From positions 1 through 27,634 of the forward strand of contig JNEM01013408.1 in NCBI GenBank assembly GCA_000697335.1: a stretch of 27,634 nt of DNA, given 5' to 3'. Position 1 is the first letter of the stretch; the number at the start of each line of letters is the position of its first letter. Source of the stretch: Conidiobolus incongruus B7586. Taxonomy: Eukaryota > Entomophthoromycota > Entomophthoromycetes > Entomophthorales > Conidiobolaceae. This document shows, piece by piece, positions 1-11,312 of the stretch. Both the position numbers and the translations under genes were made by a program. The notes under the pieces are model-generated. The model made no database searches. It saw nothing but the letters and a program-made list of their open reading frames with translations, and was not told the origin of the DNA.

Positions 1-561
1 AAATTAAAAAAAATATTATTTAAAAGACTAATTTCAATTATTATTCTTTAAATCATTAATAAAATAAAAAAATATATTGAAAAACTTCTTTTTATTTTAG
101 TTAAGAAATTATATAAGCAGATTAATATTAATTTTATAAGTATATTATATATATTAAAGTTTAAACTTTAATAAATAAATAAAAATATAAAATAGGCACC
201 TTATAGTTTAAATAATGCTTAAAAAATAGTTAAAATAACTATGATTAAACAAAACTCATTAAATCAATACTAAAAACCTAAGTTTTTATAATACATAGTT
301 AAAATTAATGAATCTTTAATCCTTTTCTATAATTCTTTATTAAAATATAAATTAAAGTATTAAATTAGGTTAAATCTACCCCCTTTATATATCCTTTTAA
401 ATAAGCCTTTTATTAATAAGTAAATGTTAATTATTATAATAGATTATAATAATATATATTATTTTTATTTAATTTTTGAAAGAAAGTTAATTATTAATAT
501 TTTTTTATTATTTTTAAATAAAAATACTTTTAATTAATATTCTAGAAATAACTTAAAAAAA

Positions 562-836
562 CCTATAATTTTATGTGATAATTGTATAATAAATAAATTT
601 AAAGCTATAAAAAATTTTCTGATTAAAAATAACTAAAAAAACTATCACATTTAATATATATCTTAGATTATAACTTTTGTGATTATAATTATTATAAATA
701 ATTAAAAAACTAGCTTGTAAAAAAGAAAAATTCCATAAAAAAATAATTAATTTATGAAATATCAAATTTTAATTCTTATTAAAAGGAACTATATTATAAG
801 TATTAAAAGTCTATTAAAAATATAACAAAAAGTTAT
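562..836 (+). repeat. Diverged direct repeat, copy A (~275 bp)
   Basis: This segment aligns end to end with 1044-1320. Both contain, in the same order and spacing, a 'tataatttt.. atgata' start, a 'ttataactt...attataatt.tt.taaataatta' block, a 'gaaatat.aaatt' block, and a 'taagtatta.aag.ct...taaaaatat' block ending in 'gttat'. Agreement by eye is roughly 70%, interrupted by small indels. The shared order over 275 bp makes chance AT-richness an unlikely explanation. The offset between copies is about 483 bp. I cannot tell whether it is an old tandem duplication or two fragments of one dispersed element. Confidence 0.6.
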
Positions 837-1043
837 CTATAATTAAAAAAACTATGAAATTTATATTATATATTAATTTTTATATATAATATATTAAAAT
901 ATTTTTTTATTTTGAATCATTAAAATTCTTATTATTTATAATATACAATAACATTTTAAATAAATTATTTTATAATAAATTATATATTATTTTTTTTAAA
1001 AAAAACAATTTTTAAATATTATATTTAATATAAATTAAAGATA

Positions 1044-1320
1044 AATATAATTTTGCATGATAGTTATTAAATATATAAAGCTAATGCTATAAATGATTTT
1101 TTTAAAAAAAAGCTAGAGAAAGTTATTATATCTATTATTATTATTTAATTATAACTTATATAATTATAATTGTTTTAAATAATTAAATAATAAGTTTATA
1201 GGAAAAAAAAATTCCTGTAATAAAATAAAATTAGTTTCTGAAATATTAAATTTCTCTTTTTAATCAAAAATACTGTTTTTTAAGTATTAGAAGCTGACTA
1301 AAAATATGGAAAAGAGTTAT
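1044..1320 (+). repeat. Diverged direct repeat, copy B (~277 bp)
   Basis: Partner of the repeat at 562-836, in the same orientation. Similarity appears to continue weakly for another 60 bp or so beyond both copies. No coding potential, terminal inverted repeats or target-site duplication could be recognised. Confidence 0.6.
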
Positions 1321-1558
1321 TAATAATTAAATAAAATATTAATTTTATATTTTTTACTGAATTTTATATAATATTTCTTAATTTATTAGTTTAATTTTAA
1401 TTTAAAAACTGTGCCATTAATTAATTTCTGCATTAATAATAATATATTTAAACTATTTTTGATAAATATATTGAATTTTAATTCTAAAATGAAAATTGTT
1501 TTAAAAATTCAAAATATAATATATATCAAATTAATATCTATTGCACCTATTAAAGGAA

Positions 1559-1616
1559 TATTGATTAAAAAATAACTATTAAAAAAATATAGTTAGAAAA
1601 TATAGTTTAATCAATA
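1559..1616. repeat. Nested inverted repeat (hairpin)
   Basis: An outer perfect 11-bp inverted repeat (TATTGATTAAA at 1559-1569, TTTAATCAATA at 1606-1616) encloses a second perfect 7-bp one (TAACTAT at 1573-1579, ATAGTTA at 1589-1595). An asymmetric internal loop separates the two stems. It lies where the extreme AT block gives way to ordinary spacer. Confidence 0.55.
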
Positions 1617-2645
1617 AAATCTGTACAATTCAATATATTTTTAAATAATCAAATAAATAAAAATAATATTATGGGTTGTGTAGTTTATTTGGATATAAAT
1701 ATGGAATAATATTCTATATTGACTTATAATAAGCCAATTTTATGTTTAATATTGGTATATATTTAAAAGGCTTTTTATCTGTACTTAATAAATATCTAAG
1801 ATAATTTAATTAATGATATTAAACTTTATTTTTAGTTAGAGTAATAACATTATATTTTATTATCATAATTGGCGCTTTGTTTGATCAAACTGAATATATA
1901 ATTATATAATTTATTTTTTTTGCACTAAGATTCAATTAGTTGAGTCATATATATACAAAATATTTTAAAATAACAAACAATTAATAATTAAATTCAAGGA
2001 TTTTAAAATAATTTTTACTTATTTCCAGTTAATTCAAAGTTTGAAAATTTTTACAAGCTTTAGTCATTATTATTCTAAAATTTAAACATTACATATTTTA
2101 AATTTCTACTTTGAATATTATTTAATAACTACTTGATAATTTTGCAGATATTTTAATTGAAAAATTCTGATATAAAAATCGTGATATCAAAATAATATAT
2201 TATTAAATTCTTGTATATGAGTTCAATGTGATTTAAATGATTTAATATTTTATAAACCTATAATATATTTTTAAATTATTATAACATCTGATAATAAAGG
2301 TTTCAGGCCAAAAGAGCTGTAATTATTATAGTATTGAATGATATTCTAATTATTATTAATGAGACTCCTTAAAATTATTAATATATAAATTTAAATTTCC
2401 ACTAATCAATACAATATATATATATATATATATATATAATTAACATTTATATTCCGATTTATCAATAACTCTTTATTGATAACAAATTATAAAGTTGATT
2501 ATATTAATGAATATTAGTTCTGATTCCTCTTATCTCTTCAATAAGTCAAGATTATTCAAATCCAAAATATCAGATTTAAATTGGGAAAGACAAGAATATC
2601 ACAAATATTAGTTTAGATAAATTTATGGATTATTTTAAAATTAGC
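1617..2645. other. Spacer downstream of the first aminopeptidase gene
   Basis: AT-rich spacer with no gene that I can support. It contains a dinucleotide microsatellite at 2414-2438. The 3' untranslated region and polyadenylation site of the minus-strand gene ending at 2646 must lie at its right edge, but no canonical signal stands out. Confidence 0.5.
2414..2438. repeat. (AT)n microsatellite, about 12.5 units
   Basis: Uninterrupted alternating A and T over 25 bp. It is perfectly self-complementary, so it could extrude as a cruciform, and it is likely to vary in length between isolates. Confidence 0.9.
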
Positions 2646-3740
2646 TTATGGTTCAGCAATTTCAACAAGAAACCCAATGGCTACCTTACAGAATTCTTTA
2701 AAGTATTCAAAGTCCATATCCTCAATAACATCCTTTGCGGTATGGTAACCTTTACCCAAAATTGGTTCTCTAGTTCTAGTGGCTCTATAACCTGCTTCAT
2801 GATAGGAAGCATGGTCGGAACAAGCGTATCCACATTCCTTTTCTTCAACCTGAGAATTAGTATAAGTGCGAATCAATAATTTAACTAATTCATTCAAATC
2901 AGGGTTGGTATTATCTCTAAAAACTGCTATGCTTTTGACACCTGGATCGCGATGGCCAACCATATCTTCTTGCATCATAGCTACGACTTTCTTATTTTGC
3001 TTTCTGTATTCTTGCGCAATTGCCTGGGATCCTCTTAATCCAACTTCTTCAGCTGAGAAGAACTGGAATTCAATAGTTCTCTTAGGCTTAAAACCAGATT
3101 GAATCAAACTGTCCAAAGCCTCCATCAAAAGTGCAACTCCACTTCCATCATCATCCGCTCCTGGCGATCTTCCATTCTTAGGGTTTGATTGATTAATTGA
3201 GTCTAAGTGAGCACCCAATACGACAATTTCATCAGAGATATGAGTTCCATTTACACGGACAATGATACTTGGTTGATTCCAGGAATGGCGAAATTCATTA
3301 ACACTGATGGTACCGTTATACTTAGAAGCAATTTGTTTAGCATGCTCTTTAATAAACAAAGCTGCCTGTAACCCAGTGGGAGATGTATAGTATCTTGTGT
3401 GGAAACTTGATAACTTGGTGATAAAGTTTTTGGCACGAGAAATGTCAAGCTTTGAGTGGGCACTTTCGGTTTGAGCTTTATATCTAATAGTTTTGGGTAC
3501 TTGGTATCCATCGTCAACATCGGCAAACCTAGGAGAACTATCAAAGTCGAAACCTCTTTCTGTTCTATCGAAGAAATGAGTTCCAGTTTGAATCAATTTA
3601 AGATACTCTTGCTCATTGATCCATTTGGGAGATTCTGATTCAGACAATTGAACCAATCTCAATTCCTCATTGCTTTCAAATAATTCACTACCACTAATAG
3701 ACACTATGAACAGATTTATGAATAATCCAAATAATTTCAT
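2646..3740 (-). CDS. Secreted M28 zinc aminopeptidase, most divergent copy
   Basis: A 364-residue predicted exopeptidase that removes N-terminal amino acids from peptides outside the cell. Residues 1-18 form a signal peptide with a hydrophobic core (LFGLFINLFIVSI). Residues ~20-90 are propeptide-like and the catalytic domain follows. Predicted zinc ligands are H178 (GAHLDS), D197 (GADDDGSG), E232, D259 (QEDMVGH) and H333 (GYHTAKD); E231 is the catalytic base. C303 and C307 should form the family's disulfide loop. N-glycosylation sequons lie at N142 and N164. The length is normal for fungal secreted leucine aminopeptidases. The ATG is the only sensible start, has A at -3 and lies 63 nt below a TATAAATA box. 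It differs clearly from the three right-hand copies: different N-terminus, no KYP motif, and R322 and R324 at predicted pocket positions. No introns. It is closest to the C-terminal half of the pseudogene at 7092-8117. Confidence 0.95.
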   Translation of the reverse strand: MKLFGLFINLFIVSISGSELFESNEELRLVQLSESESPKWINEQEYLKLIQTGTHFFDRTERGFDFDSSPRFADVDDGYQVPKTIRYKAQTESAHSKLDISRAKNFITKLSSFHTRYYTSPTGLQAALFIKEHAKQIASKYNGTISVNEFRHSWNQPSIIVRVNGTHISDEIVVLGAHLDSINQSNPKNGRSPGADDDGSGVALLMEALDSLIQSGFKPKRTIEFQFFSAEEVGLRGSQAIAQEYRKQNKKVVAMMQEDMVGHRDPGVKSIAVFRDNTNPDLNELVKLLIRTYTNSQVEEKECGYACSDHASYHEAGYRATRTREPILGKGYHTAKDVIEDMDFEYFKEFCKVAIGFLVEIAEP

Positions 3741-3795
3741 CTTATATAATGATTATTTTCAAGATTTATTTGACAAAAGAACCGAGGGACACCAA

Positions 3796-3803
3796 TATTT
3801 ATA
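3796..3803 (-). promoter_or_regulatory. TATA box of the 2646-3740 gene
   Basis: TATAAATA on the minus strand, its first base 63 nt upstream of the A of the ATG. The same octamer occurs at nearly the same distance (67-70 nt) in the other three intact paralogues, so position and sequence are conserved together. Confidence 0.75.
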
Positions 3804-5739
3804 GTTACTTATTTTTTAATAACTATTAAAATCTATATTTATATTTAGATAAATATAGTCAATCAAATCATAAAAAATAATTAAATATAGATTCTAAAGG
3901 AATTAACTGATCTAATATTCACATAATATTATATCCAAACAAAATCATAAGATTTTAATGATAGGTTCTCATTATTTAACCTCAATTTTTTCATTTATTT
4001 AAAACATTTAAATAGAAAATTGAATTTTAATTATTAATAACCCAATGATTAAAATACCAAAATACTTTGAAAAGCGCTATATGTGAAGATTTTAAAGCTT
4101 TTGTCCTTTAATAGCTCTTTTAAATATCCAATTTTAGTATTAATTATTATATTATAATTAAATTGTAATAATATTAATTTATTATATTAAAATAATTATT
4201 TAACCTAAAAAGGCTATTGCGAATTCCTGATAAATATATCAAAAATTAAAATATTGTGAAATCAATGATTGCATATTTAAAGCTAAATGAAAGTGAACCA
4301 ATTTTTTACAATAACTCAATATTTTATATATTAAGAAAATTCAAAAATTAAAAAAATCATGAATTGGAGCATATTTTTAATACTCATCATATCTATTTCT
4401 TGATTTACAGCGATAAATATTTTATGTTATAATCGAAAGTAAAATAGAGAAAACGATATTATATATCAACTTTATCACACTAATATTATTATGCCATTTA
4501 GTTAAATTAAATCAATTCATTCAAAAATCATCTATATATTTTGTAATTATTAGGCTTATTCATAGGAATGATTCATATAATTATATTATAATTTATTAAA
4601 ATATTTTCATATCTCTATAACATAAAATTGCTGATATATATTATTTGAACCTATATATTGTACTGATTTATATTTACTATTATCTTTTTCACCATTCTTA
4701 CTATAATTATCATTGACTGTATATCATTGAATTGATTAATTAGATTAATTGATTTTATAAATTTAAATGTCAGTTTGTATGAAGTAATCAATAAAATTTT
4801 ATAATAATGTGATCAAATTATATTTTGAATGATAGTATTTCTAGTATAGAAATTAATAGTCTCACTAAATCCATATAATTTATCATTCTATCAATTTTCA
4901 TCTCATAGAAAAAGCGAATTTAATATAATTAAATTTTCAATCTGTAACATTCGGTGAAAATGGTAAAATTAATCAAATATTTCAACCATTTTCCTTCCAA
5001 TAATTGATATGAATAACCATAATATTCCTTAAATCAATTCTGAAGTATTTAAAATAGAATGTATATAATGGATTCCTATCCTGAATGTTGAATATATGAT
5101 ATTTTTTTATTTTCATTATCTCTTTTTAATATTTTCTTAAAATGTTAAATATTGAAATTTATTTTTATTTTTAGAATATTTTATTCAATTTTAATGAATA
5201 TATTTAGATTTAGTTTTAACTCATCAGATTAAATCCAAAGGTTTTTAATCTCTACAAATATTAAATGTATATTTTAATATTAAAGGTTCCTGATATTTTA
5301 TTCAAAAATATCCTAAAAAGAATTTGAAATCATTAGTATATTATTAATGATTAAAATACATATTGTATTATACATTGAATAGATGATACAACTTTAAAAA
5401 TATTTAGAAATATTGCCACCATTGAGATATGAGACATCATAATTAGAATATTATATTATTTTATTTCCATATTGAAGAAATATATTATAAAATCTTTTGG
5501 CCAGATCCGGGAAATTCCATGATATTTACCAGTTTAGTGATCAAAAAACTGTTTCATGTTATTTAATTTGATCTATTTAAAATAAGTATCAACTTAGTTG
5601 TTGCCATTTTAATAAAATATACTGTTTTTATATAATATCTAAAAACCATTCTGAAGCTTGTATAATGTTTTATGATATGAAGAGAATTTTTTTCGCTACA
5701 TGAAAATTGTATTTTTAATTAATATAATAATTGCAATGA
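3804..5739. other. Spacer, left part, no gene recognised
   Basis: Ordinary AT-rich spacer upstream of the first aminopeptidase gene. A small patch near 5495-5560 has more G and C, but I see no extended open frame or RNA structure in it. Any upstream regulatory sequence of the gene starting at 3740 would lie at the left edge. Confidence 0.4.
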
Positions 5740-6400
5740 ATAAGAATTGAAAATTTATCCTAAAGGGTTGAAGATGGATACATTTACTAATAATATATTT
5801 TTAATCTGTAATAGGGTTGGGTTTTATAATAGCTTTTCTCAATAAAGATGGTTGTTAGTAAATTATTTATTAATAAACTAATTTAAATAGTTGATTCAGT
5901 GAACCATATCATTTAATTATGCACTGACAAATAGTATTGGCTTAACTATCGAATCGAGATGGACGCCTAATTTTGAAATGCAACAATAGATAAAAAAACA
6001 AATTTTTATTTTGTTAAATACATTTCTGCATATTATTTATTAGCTATATTTGGAATCATATAATAAATAAATGAATATATTTATTATTTAATAAATATTG
6101 GGACTGTATCTATAATACCATTTTAAAATGATTTAATTATTTTATAACATTTATTGGTATTTTAAATTGTTACTATTGTATCACATGAATTTCTTCGTTT
6201 TGATAGTACTTTTTGAATACAAAAATTTAATTGAACGTAATGATACACATCAAAAGGATAAATATAAATATTATAAAAACTACCAAGGTTCAGTTTTAAA
6301 TATACAAAGGTTGATGTAGTCAGTTATGGTGGAATGATATAATTTCAAGAATTTGCGATTACTTTGCATTTACATTGATATCATGATAACTCATTAATAT
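5740..6400 (+). other. Coding-like patch, possible decayed gene
   Basis: Three short plus-strand stretches have raised G+C and protein-like translations: about 5745-5843, about 5906-5988 (contains SIGLTIESRWTPNFEMQQ), and an ATG-initiated frame of 44 codons at 6185-6319 that begins MNFFVLIVLFEYKN. The next 70 bases or so also read well in another frame. They lie in different frames with many stops, and I recognise no family. Any single stretch could be chance; the clustering with raised G+C is why it is listed. Confidence 0.25.
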
Positions 6401-7091
6401 TTCAATATGTTATAAAATTATTTGAAATTTCAGATCCTATGTTGTATATATTTTAAATATTATGCAATATTCATAATTATTAATATTCAGTATATATAAA
6501 GTAGATTTTGTATCAAATCAAAAAATATGTGTTGAAGTAGTAATAAAATGTGATTTTTTGAAAATATATTTTTATATTGATCCAATCATCATTACAGTGT
6601 AATAATTTAGATTTCGAATAAATATACCTATTAAATAAAAAATAACCAAACAACATAATATATAGGTTATTGTTTAAATACATATTTTTCAGATGAATTG
6701 AATGAAATATTGTATCCATAATTTAATAAAAAATTTATAAATAATAATAATAATACAATTATAGAATTTAAAAATAGATCAATTTTCAATATCTTGAAGC
6801 ATTAATATTCAAATATACATTTTTAATATATCAAAAAATATGAGCAACCAACTTTTTTCTATAGAAAGTTTCAAACAGTTCTACACCAAGAATAATTTTC
6901 ATTCAAATTATAATATATTTAAAATTGAATACATTTTAATAAAAACGAATAATCAAAGGAAGATGAAATTAAATTATCAAACAAGACTTCACACTATTTG
7001 TGTTTAACGGTATTGGTGATAATTAGATAATTCATCAAACATAAAAAAGTAAATTCATTTGCTTCATTTTATTTCGTCAAATTCAAATAGA
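6401..7091. other. Spacer downstream of the aminopeptidase pseudogene
   Basis: AT-rich DNA in which I see nothing supportable. A minus-strand open frame at 6513-6719 is dominated by Asn, Tyr, Phe, Ile and Leu and has no recognisable motif. Confidence 0.4.
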
Positions 7092-8117
7092 TTAATATTT
7101 ACCTGGTTCAGAAATTTCTAAGGAATCTATTTGCAATTTTATAAATTTTATTATAATAATCAAATTTTGTTTTATACTTGATTTTATTTTCAGTATGAAA
7201 TTCTTTCTTAAAATGGATTCTCTAGTTCTGATGGTTATGTATCCTGCTTCATGCTAAGAAGCGTGGTTGGACCAAGCGTAACTACATGTCTTTTCTTCAA
7301 TCTTCGAATTAGTATAAGTGGTGTTTAACAATTTGACTAACAAATTCAAATCGGGGTACGTGATATCAGTAAATACAGCAATGCTTTCTACACCAGCAAT
7401 TCTATGAACAAACATATCTACTTTTATTATAGCCACTCCATTTGCATTTTTCCTTATATATTTTGAAGGATTACCCTTGACTCTCTTATTTTAGGTTTAA
7501 ATCCTGACTGAATGGAACTTTCATGGATTCCATTAATAGAGCTACACCGCTTCCATCATCACCAGCACCTAGATATATTCCTAAAGTAGTATTTTTCTGA
7601 TTAATGAAATCAAAATGAGATCCTAAAATAACAAATTCATTCGGATATTTCGGTCCAATCCTTCTTTCAATGAAATTTGATTGATTCATTGAATACTGAA
7701 ATTTTTCAAAAAATTTCCAACTATGTCCGGACGAAAAAATATCTACTTGATCTCTGATAATGATATATTACGATCTGCTGTGTTGTAGAATCCTGTATGG
7801 GTATTATATAGACTAGTTAAAAAGTCTTTGCTAGATCTGGATATTGATAACTTTGGATTTGCTCGGTTTGAGATTTAAATTTAATATCACTAGGAATGAT
7901 AAATCCATTGATTATTTTTGGCCAATTTGCTGGATCAATTGGGTTGGCTGTCTTATAAAACAATTGCAACTCATTATAAATTTACAAAACTGTTTTTCAG
8001 TTTATCATTTTTCAGGTTCAGACTCAGATAATTGATTTAATCTAAATTTTTATTTGTTATTTAAACATTTTCCAAAGGACAGAAAACTAAAGTTGATTAA
8101 TCAAATTCAAATTTCAT
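7092..8117 (-). pseudogene. Decayed M28 aminopeptidase copy
   Basis: Colinear with the intact paralogues from a recognisable start (MKFEF-like, ATG at 8115-8117) to a C-terminus ending EISEPGKY (TAA at 7092-7094). Conserved blocks are LSESEP, KYP followed by GSHFDFINQ, GAGDDGSG, KSG/DLNLK, SIAVFTDITYPDLN, and HEAGY..TRTRE. It is broken by several in-frame stops and frame changes. A deletion of about 45 bp removes the segment that carries the catalytic Glu-Glu pair. The second Cys of the CxYxC loop is Trp (CSYAW), and the following SDH is SNH. The C-terminal half resembles the 2646-3740 gene (DLN.LVKLL..TYTNS, TRTRE). The MKF start, KYP and propeptide region look more like the three right-hand copies. 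No TATAAATA sits at the expected distance upstream. G+C has drifted below that of the intact genes, suggesting an old loss. Confidence 0.93.
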
Positions 8118-11100
8118 TATACATAAACAATAATACTTTGATTGAACATTAAATTTTAAAAAACAAGTTTTTAATTGAACTAACAATATTTTTCAATTGA
8201 TCAATTTTTGAAAAAAAATATTAATGGTAATGAGAACTGATCGATGCATGATGATAATCCTAATATTCATTAATAATTCATACATCGACAAATTTTAAAA
8301 AATATTTAAGAACATCAACCTTAAAGATATGATTATATAATGAAGTGTAGTCTGTTAAAAAAGGACTTGGAGTATCACTAACACATGGACTGCATATTAT
8401 GAGGAAAATAAAAACTTTTGTCAACTTTAAGTTGAAATAAATTTCAATTTTCAATTTTAGTAAAAATAATAATGAATTAAATATTTTTAATTCTGCTATA
8501 AGGTTTTTATGAAGAATTATATATTCATAAATTGACCTGTGTGTATATAAACTCACTTGCATTATATATTTTAATATAGTTGATGACTACCAATACTAAG
8601 AATTTCATCAATATAAAGCGCTAATTAAATTTTTATTCATAGTTGATTTGTCAAGTTTTATACATTGACATTTAAATATAAGTATTAACATTATTCATTA
8701 AAATAAGAATATTTTTGGATTTTTTAGATAATCTAATATCAAAACTTACAAATATAATAATACTAAGAGTTAAGTAATAACGGGAAAAGGTGAGCTAGTT
8801 TAAATTGAATTAATTTTATTCTTTGAATCTCAACTGGAGAATAACCAAATAACACATTGGGAATATTTTGAAACCATTAAAAAAAGCATTTCGAAGTTCT
8901 ATATTTAAATCATGATAAATTTACCCATAAAAATACATGGTTTAAGATTATTAAACAATTTATATGATTTTATTATCAAAATTAAATAAATTTCAAATAA
9001 ATTGAGTATGTGTAGATTATCATATAGAATAAAGTAATAATTATTTCTGTTTATAATATTCTTTTAATTTAATTGTATATTTTATATTTAATTTAAATAT
9101 CAAAGATAAGTATTTCAAAAACCTTATATAAATATTGATATCTTTCAAATTATTAATATTAATTAAAATACATATCTCATAGTCAATTGTTATTAGCTTT
9201 ATATTCCTCAATAAATTTTTAATAAAAATAATATCAAACATTGTTATACTTGGATTTAGGTTGTATTTTTGTATTTTTAAGACAGTTCATATTTTATAGA
9301 TATTATTTACTAACCATTTTTACATATTCCCAATGGTATTTTTTTAAAACTAGCTATAATTTGATAAATTATATAAGTATATTACCTTAATTGTTATATT
9401 GATCTCCAATCAAATATTAGGATATTTTGACGAATAAATTTATAATATAAAAGGTTTAAAGAAATAATTTGATATACATCTGCAAATTAAATTTATTCTT
9501 AATATTATATATCAAAAATTAAAAAATATTAGATACATATAACTAAATTTCGATTCAGTTCATTTCCAAATATAACTATTAAATTTGATTTAAATATATG
9601 GATTTTAACGGATAACTAATTCAAACCTTTTAAAAAGACTTCAGAGTATGTAAATTATAAAATTCAGGTTATATAGTTTTATTTAATATTAGGTACATAA
9701 ACATATATAAACATTTTGAGATATATTGATTATTTTGAAAACAAATATTAAATTCTCAACTTAGTAATTTTATCTAATGTTATTCTTTATCTAAATGCAG
9801 TTTAAAATTTATATTGTTCCTTAAGAGCTATATATTCCAAGATTGACTGAATTAGTATATATCAGGTTTCAATATCTTAACCAAAGTTTTTAACAATTTA
9901 ATATTTGAAAAGTACCTATATACGATATAGTATTATCATAATTCATCGATGAATTAAGAACACGAATATATTTTTCATAGGCCATTGATATTTGAGTATA
10001 ATTATTGGAAATTTTACTAGATTGGTCATAAATATATCAAGTATTCAAATTATTCAAGCTTTATATACCCCAAGTAACATAAAATATAGAATAGAATAAT
10101 ATTTGAATACATTTGAAATTTACAGATTGCTAATAAATTATCCATTAGTATTTGATATATGCTGAATCCATTAGATTTGGAAGTGGGTTGTTAATAGAGC
10201 AAATATCTTACTCAAATTTCCAATTAACAAGATTATTTTAGTATACAACATCAAGCTTGAGATTAGAAATAATTTGATATACAATTGATTATTACCAATT
10301 AGATAGTATTAATTTTGTTTTAATGATCACGTATAGTTTGATATATTAAAATAGTATTTATTTTTCAGTTATTCAAAATATTCAAATTTTCAAATATTAT
10401 TAGTATAACGTTTTCTCATAATTTCTATCAGTACTTGTATAATGAATATATTCTGGTCTTGTCAATAATAATGGATTATTCATAATATTCATATTATAAG
10501 TTGTTTCTACCATGATCCATATAAATAAATTAATGATACTTTAATTTAGAAGTTTAAGCACAAGTTTAAGTATATTGTTAATTAAATTCAACATAAATTT
10601 GCAATTTATGGTAAAAAGTACATAATTTAAGTTGAATCTTCTAATATTAGATTATAAATATTATATACTAATTAATTTTAATAAATTTTGTTTCAAAATA
10701 GAATTTAATGATTGAATAGAATTATACCCGTGGTTGGATAAAATCGTAAGAAAATAATTTGAAAATACTCATATTAAATACATAAATTCCTTCTCTTAAA
10801 ATGTGGCGTTATTATCATATTATCTACTTTTGATAACGATACAAATCATTATGAAAGAATGTAAATATTTCTGAATTATTTCATACTTAAATTGTATATC
10901 ATAATTTTGGACCAGTGGCGTCTATTTTTTAGATTATAAATTAATAATAGTACTCAAAATTCTATTAATATATTTAACAGTTACATATTTATATGTCTTC
11001 TTTTTGATGAATACTCAAAGTTATAAAATAATTTAACTAAAAATGAATTAATAAAACATCATTTTTATCTTTTAATAATTTATCAATATTAACGTATATC

Positions 11101-11312
11101 ATCTAACATTTGGAAATATAAAATATTTAATATGATTTTGAGGATAGATTTAAATAAAATAATTATTTGACATTTATTGATCATATGCAGAATTTTTTTT
11201 TCATTTAGGTTATATTTTAATAAAAGTTTTAAAAATATTTATTTAACTTGCATTTTGAATATAAATAAAAATTAAAATTAAATAATTTATAATTAAATTT
11301 TTTAATAAATAA
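8118..11312. other. Spacer with no recognisable gene
   Basis: About 3.2 kb of AT-rich DNA. Open frames at 8278-8562 (minus, 94 codons) and 9041-9241 (minus) have no recognised motif. They are borderline for chance at this base composition, so I do not call them genes. A patch near 8770-8880 has slightly more G+C but no clear frame. The right edge holds the 3' flank of the 11313-12401 gene. Confidence 0.4.

Larger units (their letters stand above)
1..1560. other. Extremely AT-rich gene-free block, left end
   Basis: Almost pure A/T with long A and T runs and no G+C-rich gene-like patch. The only structure I see is a diverged direct repeat pair (562-836 and 1044-1320). Open frames here, such as one on the minus strand at 571-765, are rich in Phe, Ile, Tyr and Asn and look like chance frames in low-complexity DNA. 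The texture resembles 19911-22330 and 26990-27634 and is more extreme than the ordinary spacers. Confidence 0.6.

Noticed and set aside
2625-3638. Several open frames of 60-97 codons on both strands within the first aminopeptidase gene
   Set aside because: They lie in other frames of a clearly conserved gene and have no motif of their own; they reflect its codon composition. The same applies to those inside 16374-17462 and 23187-24278.
8278-8562. Minus-strand open frame of 94 codons (MQVSLYTHRSIYEYIILHKN...)
   Set aside because: Longest orphan frame in the spacers, but at about 80% A+T a frame of this length is roughly expected by chance somewhere in 27 kb. Its residues are mostly those encoded by A/T-rich codons and no domain is recognised.
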